A DNA stretch of 64,000 nt from Streptococcus oralis (GCF_016028255.1 NZ_CP065707.1:883001-947000), one strand, 5' to 3'; counted from the first letter of the stretch, positions 26,166 to 35,884 are shown. A program made the numbers and translations. The notes: generated from the letters alone by a model not told the origin.

Positions 26166-27014
26166 TTATTTAATGATTTTTTTGTTTTTCAGTTTCAAGT
26201 ATCGTTGCTTAGGAGAGATAAAGAAACTGATTAGAAAGAAGCTGGCGGATGTGAGCACGATGCTGGATCCCGCTGCGAGATTGAAACTATAGCCGATAAA
26301 GAGTCCCAAGACAGAAGCGGTTGCCCCTAGGGTTGATGAAAGAAAAATCATGCTCTTTAGGCTATTAGCATAAAGGTAAGCCGTCGCAGCTGGGGTGATC
26401 AACATGGCCACGATAAGAATAGTTCCAACACTTTGCATGGCAGTGACTGACACAAGGGTCAAGAGCACCATGAGCAGATAGTGGTAGAAATTGACGGGCA
26501 TTCCCATGGCTTTAGCCAAAAGCTCGTCAAAGGATGTAATCAATAGTTGTTTAAAGAAAATCCCGATAATCAAGAGAATCAATGCCCCCACACCGATGGT
26601 GATCCACATATCCGTATCTTGGACAGCGAGGATATTCCCAAAAAGGATATGAAAGAGGTCTGTCGAACTCTTGGCAACACTAATCAAGATGACACCTAAG
26701 GCTAAGAAAGATGAAAAGGTAATACCAATGGCAGTGTCACTCTTGATGATCGAGTTTCCCTTGATGTAGGTAATGATGATGGAAGCCATCAAGCCAAAGA
26801 TGATTGCTCCGATAAAGAAATCAATTCCCAAGATAAAGGAAAGGGCTACGCCGGGCAAAACTGCGTGAGAGATGGCATCTCCCATGAGAGACATTCCGCG
26901 TAGGATGATAAAACATCCCACGGCTCCAGCAACGACTCCGATGACTATAGCTGTTATCAAGGCGTTTTGTAGGAAATGGAAATTTTGCAATCCATTGATA
27001 AATTCTGCTATCAT
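26166..27014 (-). CDS. psaC: Manganese ABC transporter permease PsaC
   Basis: The 282-residue membrane protein belongs to the ABC-3 (zinc/manganese) permease family. About eight hydrophobic segments and the motif [16 protein letters not shown] (about 50-65) match the coupling region. It overlaps psaB by 4 bases (ATGA), so the two are translated together, and is followed by psaA. Confidence 0.95.
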   Translation of the reverse strand: MIAEFINGLQNFHFLQNALITAIVIGVVAGAVGCFIILRGMSLMGDAISHAVLPGVALSFILGIDFFIGAIIFGLMASIIITYIKGNSIIKSDTAIGITFSSFLALGVILISVAKSSTDLFHILFGNILAVQDTDMWITIGVGALILLIIGIFFKQLLITSFDELLAKAMGMPVNFYHYLLMVLLTLVSVTAMQSVGTILIVAMLITPAATAYLYANSLKSMIFLSSTLGATASVLGLFIGYSFNLAAGSSIVLTSASFFLISFFISPKQRYLKLKNKKIIK

Positions 27015-27733
27015 AGGTCACCTCCATTGAAAAAGAGTTTGCTACCGTAGGCCTTTTTGAGATTGGCCTCGGTAAAGGTTTCTTCGGTCGGACCAAGGTC
27101 TATTAATTCTCGATTGAGAAGCAAAACTTGGTCGAAATAATGGGGGACTTTACTGAGGTCATGATGGACGATGAGAACTGTTTTACCAGCCTTTTTAAGG
27201 TCTCTCAGCGTATTCATGATAATCTCTTCGCTAACCGAGTCAATCCCGACAAATGGCTCATCTAGAAAAATGTAGTCAGCTTCCTGCACTAAACAGCGGG
27301 CAATCAACACACGTTGAAATTGTCCGCCTGAGAGCTGGCTGATTTGGCGATCAGCATAGTCTGATAGTCCAACGATTTCAAGTGCATCTGCCACTTTTTT
27401 CCAGTGGCTGGCCTTTAAGGTGTGAAAGAGTGGGATGGATGGATAGAGTCCCAGAGAGACGCATTCCTTGACCTTGATAGGGAAATTGTAGTCGATATGG
27501 ATTTTTTGCTCGACATAGGCAACTCGATGTAAAGATTTCTTGACTTCTTTGTCGTCGAGAAAGGCCTGACCTTCATGTGGGATAATTCCCAACATACCTT
27601 TTAATAAAGTTGATTTTCCAGCACCATTTGGACCAATAATTCCGGTAATCGTTGGTCCTTGGAGCACTAGTGAGATATCCTTTAGTGCCAACGTTTCTTT
27701 GTAGGAGACACTGAGGTGTTCAATACGTATCAT
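27011..27733 (-). CDS. psaB: Manganese ABC transporter ATPase PsaB
   Basis: The 240-residue ATPase has Walker [10 protein letters not shown], signature [14 protein letters not shown] and Walker [12 protein letters not shown]. It is the first gene of the psaBCA operon. The PsaR operator lies 40-63 bases upstream of its start. Confidence 0.96.
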   Translation of the reverse strand: MIRIEHLSVSYKETLALKDISLVLQGPTITGIIGPNGAGKSTLLKGMLGIIPHEGQAFLDDKEVKKSLHRVAYVEQKIHIDYNFPIKVKECVSLGLYPSIPLFHTLKASHWKKVADALEIVGLSDYADRQISQLSGGQFQRVLIARCLVQEADYIFLDEPFVGIDSVSEEIIMNTLRDLKKAGKTVLIVHHDLSKVPHYFDQVLLLNRELIDLGPTEETFTEANLKKAYGSKLFFNGGDL

Positions 27734-27772
27734 ACAGTTGTTTTCCTCCTGCCTTTTAATATACCTTAAAAA

Positions 27773-27796
27773 AAAAATTAAGTCAAGTTAATTTTT
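27773..27796. promoter_or_regulatory. PsaR/SloR-type operator upstream of psaBCA
   Basis: AAAAATTAA and TTAATTTTT are 9-bp inverted arms around GTCAAG. Read on the minus strand, the AATTAACTTGACTTAATT core is the recognition element of PsaR/SloR-type Mn repressors. Confidence 0.85.
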
Positions 27797-27911
27797 GAAA
27801 AATTTAAAATAATAACTGAAAAATGAAGAGAAAAGAGAAACCATTTTTAATTGCATTCCCAAGTGTTTTTTGCTAAGCTAAGAATAAGTGAAAAATGAAA
27901 GCGAGAACAAG

Positions 27912-29804
27912 ATGACACGTTATCAAGATGATTTTTATGATGCAATCAATGGCGAATGGGAAAAAACAGCTGTCATTCCAGCTGACAAATCTCGAACAGG
28001 TGGTTTTATTGACCTTGATGAAGAGATTGAAGAGTTGATGCTGGCAACTACAGACAAGTGGTTGGCAGGTGAGGAAGTCCCAGAGGATGCTATCCTCGCC
28101 AACTTTGTTAAGTACCATCGCATGGTACGCGATTTTGATAAGAGAGAAGCAGATGGGATTAAGCCCGTCCTTCCTCTACTCAAGGAATACCAAGACTTAG
28201 AAAGTTTTGCAGATTTTACCAGCAAACTAGCAGAGTTTGAACTAGCTGGTAAACCAAACTTCCTTCCATTTGGTGTTTCACCAGACTTTATGGATGCCAG
28301 AACCAATGTTCTCTGGGCCAGTGCACCAGGAACGATTTTGCCAGATACGACCTACTATGCGGAAGACCATCCTCAACGTGAGGAGCTCTTAACGCTTTGG
28401 AAGGAAAGTACTACGAATCTTCTCAAAGCCTATGATTTTTCAGATGAGGAAATCGCAGATTTGCTAGAGAAGAGATTGGAATTGGATCGTCGTATCGCAG
28501 CAGTAGTCCTTTCAAACGAAGAAAGTTCAGAATATGCCAAACTCTATCATCCATACGCTTATGAAGATTTCAAGAAATTCGCCCCTGCTCTACCTCTAGA
28601 TGACTTTTTCCAAGCCGTTCTTGGGCAAGTGCCTGACAAGGTTATAGTAGATGAGGAACGTTTCTGGCAAGCAGCAGACCAATTTTACAGTGAAGAAGCT
28701 TGGCCTCTACTCAAAGCAACCTTGATTTTGGCTGTGGTCAATCTTTCAACAAGCTATCTTACAGATGAGATTCGCGTCTTGTCAGGTGCCTATGGACGTG
28801 CCCTTTCAGGTGTTCCAGAAGCTCAGGACAAGGTCAAGGCAGCCTATCACTTGGCCCAAGGTCCTTTCAAGCAAGCCCTTGGTCTCTGGTATGCGCATGA
28901 AAAATTCTCCCCAGAAGCAAAGGCGGATGTAGAGAAAAAAGTAGCGACTATGATTGACGTTTATAAGGAACGTTTGGCTAAGAACGACTGGCTCACTCCT
29001 GAAACGCGTGACAAGGCCATCGTCAAACTCAATGTCATCAAGCCTTATATCGGTTATCCAGAAGAATTGCCAGCACGCTACAAGGACAAGGTGGTCGATG
29101 AAACGGCTAGTCTTTTTGACAATGCCCTAGCCTTTGCGCGTGTGGAAATCAAGCACAGCTGGGGCAAGTGGAACCAACCTGTTGACTACAAGGAGTGGGG
29201 TATGCCTGCTCACATGGTTAATGCCTACTACAATCCTCAGAAGAACTTGATTGTCTTCCCAGCGGCCATTTTACAGGCTCCATTCTATGACTTGCATCAG
29301 TCGTCTTCTGCTAACTACGGTGGTATTGGTGCTGTTATTGCCCACGAGATTTCTCATGCCTTTGACACAAATGGCGCTTCCTTTGATGAAAATGGTAGTC
29401 TCAAGGATTGGTGGACAGAGAGTGACTATGCCGCCTTTAAAGAAAAAACGCAAAAAGTTATCGACCAATTTGATGGCCAAGAATCTTACGGCGCAAGGAT
29501 CAACGGAAAACTAACCGTATCAGAAAACGTTGCCGACTTGGGAGGAATTGCTGCAGCCCTTGAAGCTGCCAAGAGAGAACCAGACTTCTCTGCTGAAGAA
29601 TTCTTCCACAACTTTGCTCGTATCTGGCGCATGAAAGGTCGTCCGGAGTTGATGAAACTCATGGCTAGTGTCGATGTCCACGCGCCAGCTAAACTCCGTG
29701 TCAACATCCAAGTACCCAACTTCGATGACTTCTTTACAACTTATGATGTAAAAGAAGGCGACGGTATGTGGCGCGCACCAGAGGATCGTGTGATTATTTG
29801 GTAA
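27912..29804 (+). CDS. pepO: Endopeptidase O (PepO), M13-family metallopeptidase
   Basis: The start is taken at ATG 27912 (MTRYQDDFYDAINGEWEKTA), giving 630 residues, the usual length. The zinc-binding motif HEISH in AVIAHEISHAFDTNG and the second metal-ligand motif ENVADLGG are present. Members of this neprilysin-like family cleave peptides. No signal peptide is apparent, although in pneumococci PepO has been described outside the cell. It is divergent from psaB; in pneumococcus PsaR affects genes here too. Confidence 0.96.
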   Translation: MTRYQDDFYDAINGEWEKTAVIPADKSRTGGFIDLDEEIEELMLATTDKWLAGEEVPEDAILANFVKYHRMVRDFDKREADGIKPVLPLLKEYQDLESFADFTSKLAEFELAGKPNFLPFGVSPDFMDARTNVLWASAPGTILPDTTYYAEDHPQREELLTLWKESTTNLLKAYDFSDEEIADLLEKRLELDRRIAAVVLSNEESSEYAKLYHPYAYEDFKKFAPALPLDDFFQAVLGQVPDKVIVDEERFWQAADQFYSEEAWPLLKATLILAVVNLSTSYLTDEIRVLSGAYGRALSGVPEAQDKVKAAYHLAQGPFKQALGLWYAHEKFSPEAKADVEKKVATMIDVYKERLAKNDWLTPETRDKAIVKLNVIKPYIGYPEELPARYKDKVVDETASLFDNALAFARVEIKHSWGKWNQPVDYKEWGMPAHMVNAYYNPQKNLIVFPAAILQAPFYDLHQSSSANYGGIGAVIAHEISHAFDTNGASFDENGSLKDWWTESDYAAFKEKTQKVIDQFDGQESYGARINGKLTVSENVADLGGIAAALEAAKREPDFSAEEFFHNFARIWRMKGRPELMKLMASVDVHAPAKLRVNIQVPNFDDFFTTYDVKEGDGMWRAPEDRVIIW

Positions 29805-29810
29805 GACTAA

Positions 29811-29838
29811 AACCAAGGATAGCATCCTTGGTTTTTTT
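29811..29838. terminator. Bidirectional terminator between pepO and the MBL-fold gene
   Basis: AACCAAGGAT-agc-ATCCTTGGTT is a perfect 10-bp stem, with TTTTT on the plus-strand side. Confidence 0.9.
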
Positions 29839-29843
29839 GCTTG

Positions 29844-30473
29844 CTAGAAAAAGGGATTAAAAGTCTTTTCGTGAGCGATAGTCGTAGCTGGACCATGGCC
29901 GGGGTAGACGTCGTAGTTAGGAAGAGTGAAGAGTTGAGTCTGAATGCTATGGAGGAGTTGTTCCATGCTACCAGTAGGGAGGTCGGTCCGTCCGATGGTT
30001 TCGCGGAAAAGAGCATCTCCCGTCAAGACTAGATGGGCATCAGGAAAGACTAGGGAAACACCACCGATAGAGTGGCCTGGGGTTGGTAGGGCAGTAAAAC
30101 GGAATTCTTCAAGCTGGTATTCTTCATGAAAAACAAAGGTGTGCTCAGCAGGTTTTGAGACCACATCTTCCATGTCATCATGTCGAGGGAGACCAGAGAG
30201 ATTATCTACAGGTGTATAAAGCCAAGATGCTTCACTCTCTGCTACATAAACTGGGGGATTTCCAAAAGTATCTCTGACCAAGTCAAGACTCATAATATGG
30301 TCGTAGTGGGTGTGGGTCAGCAGAATCGCGCAGACTGGTTTGTTGATTTTCTCGATGGTCTTGCGAATGGCTTCCCAATGGCTACCTGGGTCAACCACAA
30401 TCAGGTGATGGTCTCCCTCTATGTAGTAGGTGTTTTCATAGGCAACAGGATTGACAGTTTTATGGATTTTCAT
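29844..30473 (-). CDS. Metallo-beta-lactamase-fold hydrolase (glyoxalase II-like)
   Basis: The 209-residue protein has the THTHYDH zinc motif (about residues 53-59), a later PTPGHSIGG with the metal-binding His, LTGDALF with the bridging Asp, and the terminal YPGHGPATTI. This is the layout of small single-domain hydrolases of the YcbL/glyoxalase II-like branch. Substrate unknown. It converges on pepO at a shared terminator. Confidence 0.88.
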   Translation of the reverse strand: MKIHKTVNPVAYENTYYIEGDHHLIVVDPGSHWEAIRKTIEKINKPVCAILLTHTHYDHIMSLDLVRDTFGNPPVYVAESEASWLYTPVDNLSGLPRHDDMEDVVSKPAEHTFVFHEEYQLEEFRFTALPTPGHSIGGVSLVFPDAHLVLTGDALFRETIGRTDLPTGSMEQLLHSIQTQLFTLPNYDVYPGHGPATTIAHEKTFNPFF

Positions 30474-30556
30474 AGGATTTCCTCTCTCAAAGAATGTACT
30501 GATATCAGTATAACACAGAAGAGAAGGCTTAGGGTATTAGAAAGTATTTTTATACC

Positions 30557-31630
30557 TTAACGATTTTTCCAAGCTTGGTAACGGGTATCAATCAAGAGTT
30601 GGGTTAAGCGTCCCATGGTTTCTCTTTCTTCGGGAGTGAGGGATTGAGCTTGGACAAAGAGATGGTGAACGTGTTCAATGACCTTGAAGGAAGAAAGATC
30701 GTTGATAGAGGAGATGCCTGCATCAAGAATAATTCCAAAAAAGAGGTCAAAGTAGAGCTGCAGTTCCGTATCAGGGACAGTTTCAACCCATTCCTTGAAG
30801 GTTGTATCGACTTGCTGGCTGTCACTATTGGTCTCGTCCAGTTGGACAAAGTGTTTGTCTTCAACCTGCCAACTAAAGGTGTCGTGCTGAGCAAGGCCAC
30901 CTAAGGCGGTGCTTCGAACGACGATTTTTTTATCTGGAATTTCCAGCATCATCCCGATGATAGACCCTTGTGGGATAAATACTTTCGTTCTTTCCATCAT
31001 GTTTTGATAGCCTGGTGTTTTGGTTAGTTCCTTGTGAAGTCCAGGTGCATCAAAAGTATAGACAGAGATAATATTTTTCTGCAAGTTTGGATCAAGTTGA
31101 CTGGCAGCATAGACAGCTAGATTGCCTCCTTTTGAGTGTCCTGCTAGGATAACCTTTTGCTTAGGATGTTGAGCAAAAAAATTCTCTAAATACTGGAGGG
31201 CATGTTTTTGAGCTGGAATTTCTTTCATATAGGTCATATGAAAATCTTCTTTCCAACCGATGATACTATCATCCGTTCCGCGAAAAACAAGCAAATAGGT
31301 ATCGAGACTGATACGATAAGTCATGGCTGCAAACTGTTTTTGCAATTCAGGATTGATATCATTGATAAAGTTTGAGAGTTTGCAATTTTTAAAGCGTTTG
31401 TGTTGAGAGAGTTGGTCCAACAACTGGAGGCGGTTCTTATTGGTCAGCATAGTCTTTTCTCTAGGGATTTGAGGTGCAAGATCTATGAGACGCTTTGGTT
31501 CTTGGGTGACTACATCATCGAAAGCAAGATAGGTTAATTCAGTCAAGGCAAGAACATCTAACTCATTCATGGGGAGATCATAAAAGGAATCGTATGCTAC
31601 ATCATTCAGGTAGTCAAAAATATTAGCCAT
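30557..31630 (-). CDS. DUF2974 alpha/beta-hydrolase (Mbeg1-like lipase fold)
   Basis: The 357-residue protein begins ANIFDYLNDVAYDSFYDLPM and has a FRGTDDSIIGWKED oxyanion-region motif and the nucleophile elbow GHSKGGNLA (about residues 163-171). These define the DUF2974/Mbeg1-like family of lipase-fold proteins. There is no signal peptide. Its substrate is unknown. It stands alone behind AGGAG. Confidence 0.85.
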   Translation of the reverse strand: MANIFDYLNDVAYDSFYDLPMNELDVLALTELTYLAFDDVVTQEPKRLIDLAPQIPREKTMLTNKNRLQLLDQLSQHKRFKNCKLSNFINDINPELQKQFAAMTYRISLDTYLLVFRGTDDSIIGWKEDFHMTYMKEIPAQKHALQYLENFFAQHPKQKVILAGHSKGGNLAVYAASQLDPNLQKNIISVYTFDAPGLHKELTKTPGYQNMMERTKVFIPQGSIIGMMLEIPDKKIVVRSTALGGLAQHDTFSWQVEDKHFVQLDETNSDSQQVDTTFKEWVETVPDTELQLYFDLFFGIILDAGISSINDLSSFKVIEHVHHLFVQAQSLTPEERETMGRLTQLLIDTRYQAWKNR

Positions 31631-31741
31631 AAAAGCTCCTTTCTCTATGTTTATCCTATCACATTTACCTAGAATTAGCTAGTAGACTTGTTCGAATGAC
31701 CTAGTAGGGTTTGATTGAAATATATAGAAGATAGATTGCTC

Positions 31742-32518
31742 CTATTTCAAACCTCTAAACGAGCTTACTTGTATGTTATTGCTATCAATCCCATTTTCCT
31801 TTAAAAAATTCGTCATTTCTTTAACATCATCAGGCTGACCTGTGATGAGATAGCTGGCTTGATTGCCGTATTCATCAATAGCACGTTTTACAAATTCTTG
31901 ACTTTGAGAAAAATCATCGCTAGTTTTATAAGTAAAATTCGGTGTTTTTTGAGCCAGTTCTTTCATCTCATTATCGAAAATAGTAACTCCTTTGTCAAAA
32001 TGGTTGAGAATAATCGGACATTTACCAGCCCATTCTTTGATAAGGGGGCGTAGAGTAGAAATACCAACATCAGATGCAAAGCAAACTAGTGGCTGATTCG
32101 TATCTTTAATGGTTAAAGAGGAATCCAACCAACTCATCTCAATCTTACTGCCAGACGGTAAATGTGTCAAGGTGTTCTTAAAGTGGCTACCACTATGATG
32201 AGTTAAAATGAGGATTTCATCTTCATCAGGTGTGGAGGCAATGGTTAGCCATCGACTGGTTTGCTCTCCCTTAGCTTCATATTTACTAGCAGTAGACGAG
32301 GTATCAGGGAGTGTAAACTTAGCATAAGCCCCAGCTTTCCAGATTTGATGACTCGGTTTTGTGATATGAATTAAATATAGATCTCCGCTGGGGTTTTCGA
32401 TGGATTTTATCGATAATGTCTGGCTTCGTCCAAGATAAGCGATGGCACCCCAAGTTATAATACATAGCGCTCCAAGTGTTGATAGAATGATAATAAACAT
32501 TTTTTTACCTCTTTTCAT
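31742..32518 (-). CDS. Membrane-anchored ferredoxin-reductase-like flavoprotein
   Basis: The 258-residue protein has one N-terminal transmembrane anchor (about 7-27, FIIILSTLGALCIITWGAIA). The body resembles ferredoxin-NADP reductase-type modules: a flavin-binding barrel containing SRWLTIASTPDEDEILILT, followed by a nucleotide-binding part with LVCFASDVGISTLRPLI and SYLITGQPDDVKEM. No iron-sulfur cluster domain is attached. It may pass electrons at the cytoplasmic membrane. A TetR-family operator lies upstream and the TetR gene is adjacent. Confidence 0.7.
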   Translation of the reverse strand: MKRGKKMFIIILSTLGALCIITWGAIAYLGRSQTLSIKSIENPSGDLYLIHITKPSHQIWKAGAYAKFTLPDTSSTASKYEAKGEQTSRWLTIASTPDEDEILILTHHSGSHFKNTLTHLPSGSKIEMSWLDSSLTIKDTNQPLVCFASDVGISTLRPLIKEWAGKCPIILNHFDKGVTIFDNEMKELAQKTPNFTYKTSDDFSQSQEFVKRAIDEYGNQASYLITGQPDDVKEMTNFLKENGIDSNNIQVSSFRGLK

Positions 32519-32543
32519 TTTTTATGACTCCTGTTCTTAAATT

Positions 32544-32574
32544 TATGAATGAACTTAAAAATAATTCATTCATA
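32544..32574. promoter_or_regulatory. TetR-family operator upstream of the flavoprotein gene
   Basis: TATGAATGAA (32544-32553) and TTCATTCATA (32565-32574) are perfect 10-bp inverted arms with an 11-base spacer. The same half-sites recur upstream of the regulator gene at 33190-33225. Confidence 0.75.
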
Positions 32575-32603
32575 TCTTTTCAAAAAATAAAGAAATCCAT
32601 TCT

Positions 32604-33167
32604 TTATTTTAGAACTCCTTTAATGAAGTTGGTTGCAAGTATTTCAACAGTTTTGCCAATATCTGGAAAATCTTTTTCCGTGATATGCATATCCATATAG
32701 TAAAAAAGATTATAAACCTGTAAAATATCTTGAATCTTTTCTGGCGAGTACCCTTCAGCCTGCATGCGATTTGTAAAAGTTTTAACTAGAAACTGATGAA
32801 AAGGATTTGCGACTTTGCCTTCTTCCGAGGAATAGTAGCTGTGCAACTCATCTGCGATGGCAGGATTGTACCATTCTGCAAGGATTTTATTGGAAGAAAC
32901 GAGAGTTCTGGACTGAGCAAATAGTTGACCAATGAGGTCGATCATGTCAATTTCCCAATCCAGTTCTTCGATCATAGCTTGGCGAACACGGTTGTTTTCA
33001 TCTATATAGATGTCTAGAAAAATGGCTTCTTTACTCTCGTAATAGTTATAAAAAGAACCAACTGCAACACCAGCTTGCCTAGCAATTTCTGAAATACCTG
33101 TTGCCTTGTAACCTTTTTTCGAAAAAACTTCATAGGCTGCTGTCTTTAAAGATTGTTTTTTGTCCAA
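32604..33167 (-). CDS. TetR-family repressor
   Basis: The 187-residue protein has the N-terminal TetR helix-turn-helix (YKATGISEIARQAGVAVGSF then YNYYESKEAIF, about residues 20-50) and a helical ligand-binding C-terminus. Operator-like palindromes lie both upstream of its own gene and upstream of the flavoprotein gene, so it should repress both. The ligand is unknown. Confidence 0.92.
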   Translation of the reverse strand: MDKKQSLKTAAYEVFSKKGYKATGISEIARQAGVAVGSFYNYYESKEAIFLDIYIDENNRVRQAMIEELDWEIDMIDLIGQLFAQSRTLVSSNKILAEWYNPAIADELHSYYSSEEGKVANPFHQFLVKTFTNRMQAEGYSPEKIQDILQVYNLFYYMDMHITEKDFPDIGKTVEILATNFIKGVLK

Positions 33168-33189
33168 TAGGATTTAACCTCCTTTATTT

Positions 33190-33225
33190 TATGAATGAAT
33201 GAATAGAATTTTTTGTTCATTCATA
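33190..33225. promoter_or_regulatory. TetR-family operator upstream of the regulator gene
   Basis: ATGAATGAATGAA at 33191-33203 and TTCATTCATA at 33216-33225 repeat the half-sites seen at 32544-32574, with a slightly longer spacer. The rest of the gap up to 33498 shows no gene or clear signal apart from a TATAAT at 33337-33342. Confidence 0.7.
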
Positions 33226-33498
33226 TTCTAACAAATCATGGCTAGCTTGTCAATAAGAAGGCTAGATCTATTAAATAAGTTAAAGAAACGCTAACTAAAT
33301 GAGCACAAAAAGGAAAATATAGGATAAGGCTGGAACTATAATTAAAAATAAGGTATGATATCAGTGGGAATGTTCTCTATTTAGCATCTGTTTTCTTATC
33401 TGGATTTGGGAAATAGGCTTCTAAACAGTATGAGATACTGATCCGTAAATCTGATATGAAGGGTTTTGATACTTTGAGAAATAACAAAGGAGGAGCGC

Positions 33499-34176
33499 AT
33501 GCACAAGATTTTACTAGTAGAAGATGACCAAGTTATTCGGCAACAAGTGGGGAAACTGCTCTCTGAGTGGGGCTTTGAGGTCGTTTTGGTAGAAGATTTT
33601 ATGGAAGTATTGAGCCTTTTTGTCCAGTCAGAACCTCATTTGGTCCTCATGGATATTGGCCTGCCACTCTTTAATGGTTACCACTGGTGCCAGGAAATTC
33701 GTAAGATTTCCAAGGTACCTATCATGTTTCTGTCTTCGAGAGATCAGGCTATGGATATCGTCATGGCAATCAATATGGGAGCGGATGACTTTGTAACTAA
33801 GCCTTTTGACCAGCAGGTCCTCCTTGCTAAGGTTCAGGGCTTGTTGCGCCGTTCCTATGAGTTTGGGCGGGATGAAAGTTTGCTAGAGTATGCAGGTGTA
33901 ATCCTCAATACCAAGTCTATGGACCTGCACTATCAGGGGGAGGTCCTGAGTTTGACCAAGAATGAATTTCAAATTTTGCGAGTGCTGTTTGAACATGCTG
34001 GCAATATCGTGGCGCGTGATGACTTGATGCGGGAACTCTGGAATAGCGACTTTTTCATCGATGACAATACCTTGTCTGTCAATGTTGCTCGCTTGCGTAA
34101 AAAGTTGGAGGAGCAAGGTTTAGTAGGCTTTATCGAAACCAAGAAAGGGATAGGATACGGACTGAAACATGCTTGA
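33499..34176 (+). CDS. OmpR-family response regulator (pneumococcal TCS01-like)
   Basis: The 225-residue protein has a receiver domain (KILLVEDDQVIRQQ at the N-terminus, the phospho-acceptor Asp in LVLMDIGLPLFNG, the conserved Lys in FVTKPFD) and a C-terminal OmpR winged helix (LTKNEFQILRVLFEHAG). It overlaps the sensor-kinase gene by 8 bases. The pair resembles pneumococcal TCS01 in sequence and in position near thrS. Targets are not evident from the sequence. Confidence 0.93.
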   Translation: MHKILLVEDDQVIRQQVGKLLSEWGFEVVLVEDFMEVLSLFVQSEPHLVLMDIGLPLFNGYHWCQEIRKISKVPIMFLSSRDQAMDIVMAINMGADDFVTKPFDQQVLLAKVQGLLRRSYEFGRDESLLEYAGVILNTKSMDLHYQGEVLSLTKNEFQILRVLFEHAGNIVARDDLMRELWNSDFFIDDNTLSVNVARLRKKLEEQGLVGFIETKKGIGYGLKHA

Positions 34177-35143
34177 TTGGAAATCATTTTGTCTAGCCTA
34201 TCTGCGTTCTCGCAGTCGCGTTTTTACCTATATTTTTTCATTAGGCTTTCTCGTCCTTCTCTTTCAGTTTTTATTTGCTAGTCTAGGAACTTATTTTCTT
34301 TATTTCTTTCTGCTCAGTAGTTTTTTGACCTTCTTATTTTTGGCTTGGGATATTTTTGCAGAAGCTCAGGTTTACCGGCAGGAAGTACTCTATGCTGAGC
34401 GAGACCCCAAGTCTCCTCTAGAATGTGCGCTAGCAGAAAAGCTCGAAGAGCGTGAATCTGAATTGTATCAAAAGAAGTCTGAGGCTCAGAGCAAGCTGAC
34501 GGATTTGCTGGATTACTACACCTTGTGGGTTCATCAGATCAAGACCCCCATTGCGGCTAGTCGACTTTTAGTGGCAGAAGTCTCTGATCGGGAGGTCAAG
34601 CAGCAACTGGAACAGGAAATCTTTAAGATTGACTCCTATACCAACCTGGTGTTGCAGTACCTGCGTTTAGAGAGCTTCCATGATGACTTGGTATTTGAAA
34701 AGGTTCAAGTGGAGGATTTGGTGAAGGAAGTGGTTCGCAAGTATGCCCTTTTCTTTATCCAAAAAGGACTGACGCTCAATCTCCATGACCTTGACAAAAT
34801 CATCGTGACTGATAAGAAATGGCTGTTGGTCGTCATTGAACAAATCCTTTCAAACAGTCTCAAATACACCAAGGAAGGTGGGCTAGAGATTTATATGGAA
34901 GGTCAGGAGCTCTGTATCAAGGATACGGGAATCGGGATTAAAAACAGCGATGTGCTCCGAGTCTTTGAACGTGGCTTTTCAGGCTACAATGGTCGTTTGA
35001 CTCAGCAGTCATCTGGCCTTGGTCTTTACTTATCTAAGAAAATTTCTGAAGAACTGGGCCACCAGATTCGCATCGAGTCTGAGGTTGGAAAAGGAACAAC
35101 AGTACGCATCAAGTTTTCCAATAGGAATCTGATGATTGAGTGA
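34169..35143 (+). CDS. Sensor histidine kinase with short intramembrane sensor
   Basis: The 324-residue kinase has two closely spaced transmembrane helices (about 17-37 and 41-62) and almost no extracellular loop, as in intramembrane-sensing (BceS-like) kinases. The phospho-acceptor His lies in WVHQIKTPI (about 126-134). The ATPase domain has the N box EQILSNSLKYT, then DTGIGI and SSGLGLYLSKKI. It is translationally coupled to the response regulator. No ABC transporter of the Bce type is adjacent. Confidence 0.92.
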   Translation: MLDWKSFCLAYLRSRSRVFTYIFSLGFLVLLFQFLFASLGTYFLYFFLLSSFLTFLFLAWDIFAEAQVYRQEVLYAERDPKSPLECALAEKLEERESELYQKKSEAQSKLTDLLDYYTLWVHQIKTPIAASRLLVAEVSDREVKQQLEQEIFKIDSYTNLVLQYLRLESFHDDLVFEKVQVEDLVKEVVRKYALFFIQKGLTLNLHDLDKIIVTDKKWLLVVIEQILSNSLKYTKEGGLEIYMEGQELCIKDTGIGIKNSDVLRVFERGFSGYNGRLTQQSSGLGLYLSKKISEELGHQIRIESEVGKGTTVRIKFSNRNLMIE

Positions 35144-35303
35144 GCATAGTTGATGATGACCTTATCCATCTGTGGAATTTTTGTTCTAGTCTATATCTCT
35201 ATTTTCATGATAATGTCTAGAAGTTACCGTAAGATTGTCCAGATGTAAAAAATGTTACACTAGGAAACGACTAGAATATAGTCAAAAAATAAAAGAGGCA
35301 AAA

Positions 35304-35605
35304 ATGAAAGAAAGTTATTTTGACGGAGGAATCCTAGATTATATTGGATACTCTATCTTAGTAGCCATAATTTTCAGGCTTACCTTGGGGATCGCAACAT
35401 CTTGGGCGGTTTGCATGATGCAAAATTGAAAACCAAACACACGGTAGTGGATGAGCAACGTCTATACTTTGACGGGACTGGAGCACAACTGTTCGGCAAC
35501 TGGATCAAGGGGTTTCTTCTAACCATCATCACGTTTGGGATCTATGGCTTCTGATTGAAAATAAAAATGAAGCAATGGATTGTCGAACACACCAATCTTG
35601 TTTAA
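35304..35605 (+). pseudogene. Broken DUF898-like membrane protein gene
   Basis: The frame starts at ATG 35304 (MKESYFDGGILDYIGYSI). It matches the small streptococcal DUF898-like membrane protein whose two halves each read YFDG...GYI/FGNWIK. A single missing G near 35427 turns an expected Trp codon in the QNWKTKHT region into a stop and shifts the frame. In the shifted frame it continues KTKHTVVDEQRLYFDG, then FGNWIKGFLLTIITFGIYGF, to a TGA at 35551-35553 where the family has Trp (TGG). After that it reads LKIKMKQWIVEHTNLV to TAA at 35603-35605. Two independent lesions mean it is dead. A frame also runs in from upstream (about 35153-35303) but has no family support. Confidence 0.75.
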
Positions 35606-35611
35606 AGATTA

Positions 35612-35652
35612 AAACGGCATCTTCTTTCAGAGGAGATACCATTTTTTTTCTT
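35612..35652 (+). terminator. Probable terminator after the DUF898 pseudogene
   Basis: GGCATCT and AGATACC pair imperfectly around a 12-base loop, followed by ATTTTTTTTC. The remaining gap to 35884 has no gene; a TACAAT box near 35738 may serve the DUF389 gene. Confidence 0.5.
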
Positions 35653-35884
35653 TTTCGTATAAGGAAACAAAAGTTTCTTCCTTCTCTATCTGTTCAATTG
35701 ATATATTTCTTCAGAGAAAGACTGTAAAATTTTTGATACAATGTTAAGGATAGACTGACGGATGCTTAAAAGATAATTTTCAAAAAAATAACAGGTGAGA
35801 ATTAAAAATATGTAAGATTGAAAAGAAGTCTCTCTGCCATCATCCAAGCAGAAACAAGATTATATGAAATAAAAGGAGTAACCA

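Noticed and set aside
35235..35429. 64-codon frame starting at TTG 35235 as an independent gene
   Set aside because: Only the part from ATG 35304 matches the DUF898-like family, and it is the front of a frameshifted pseudogene.
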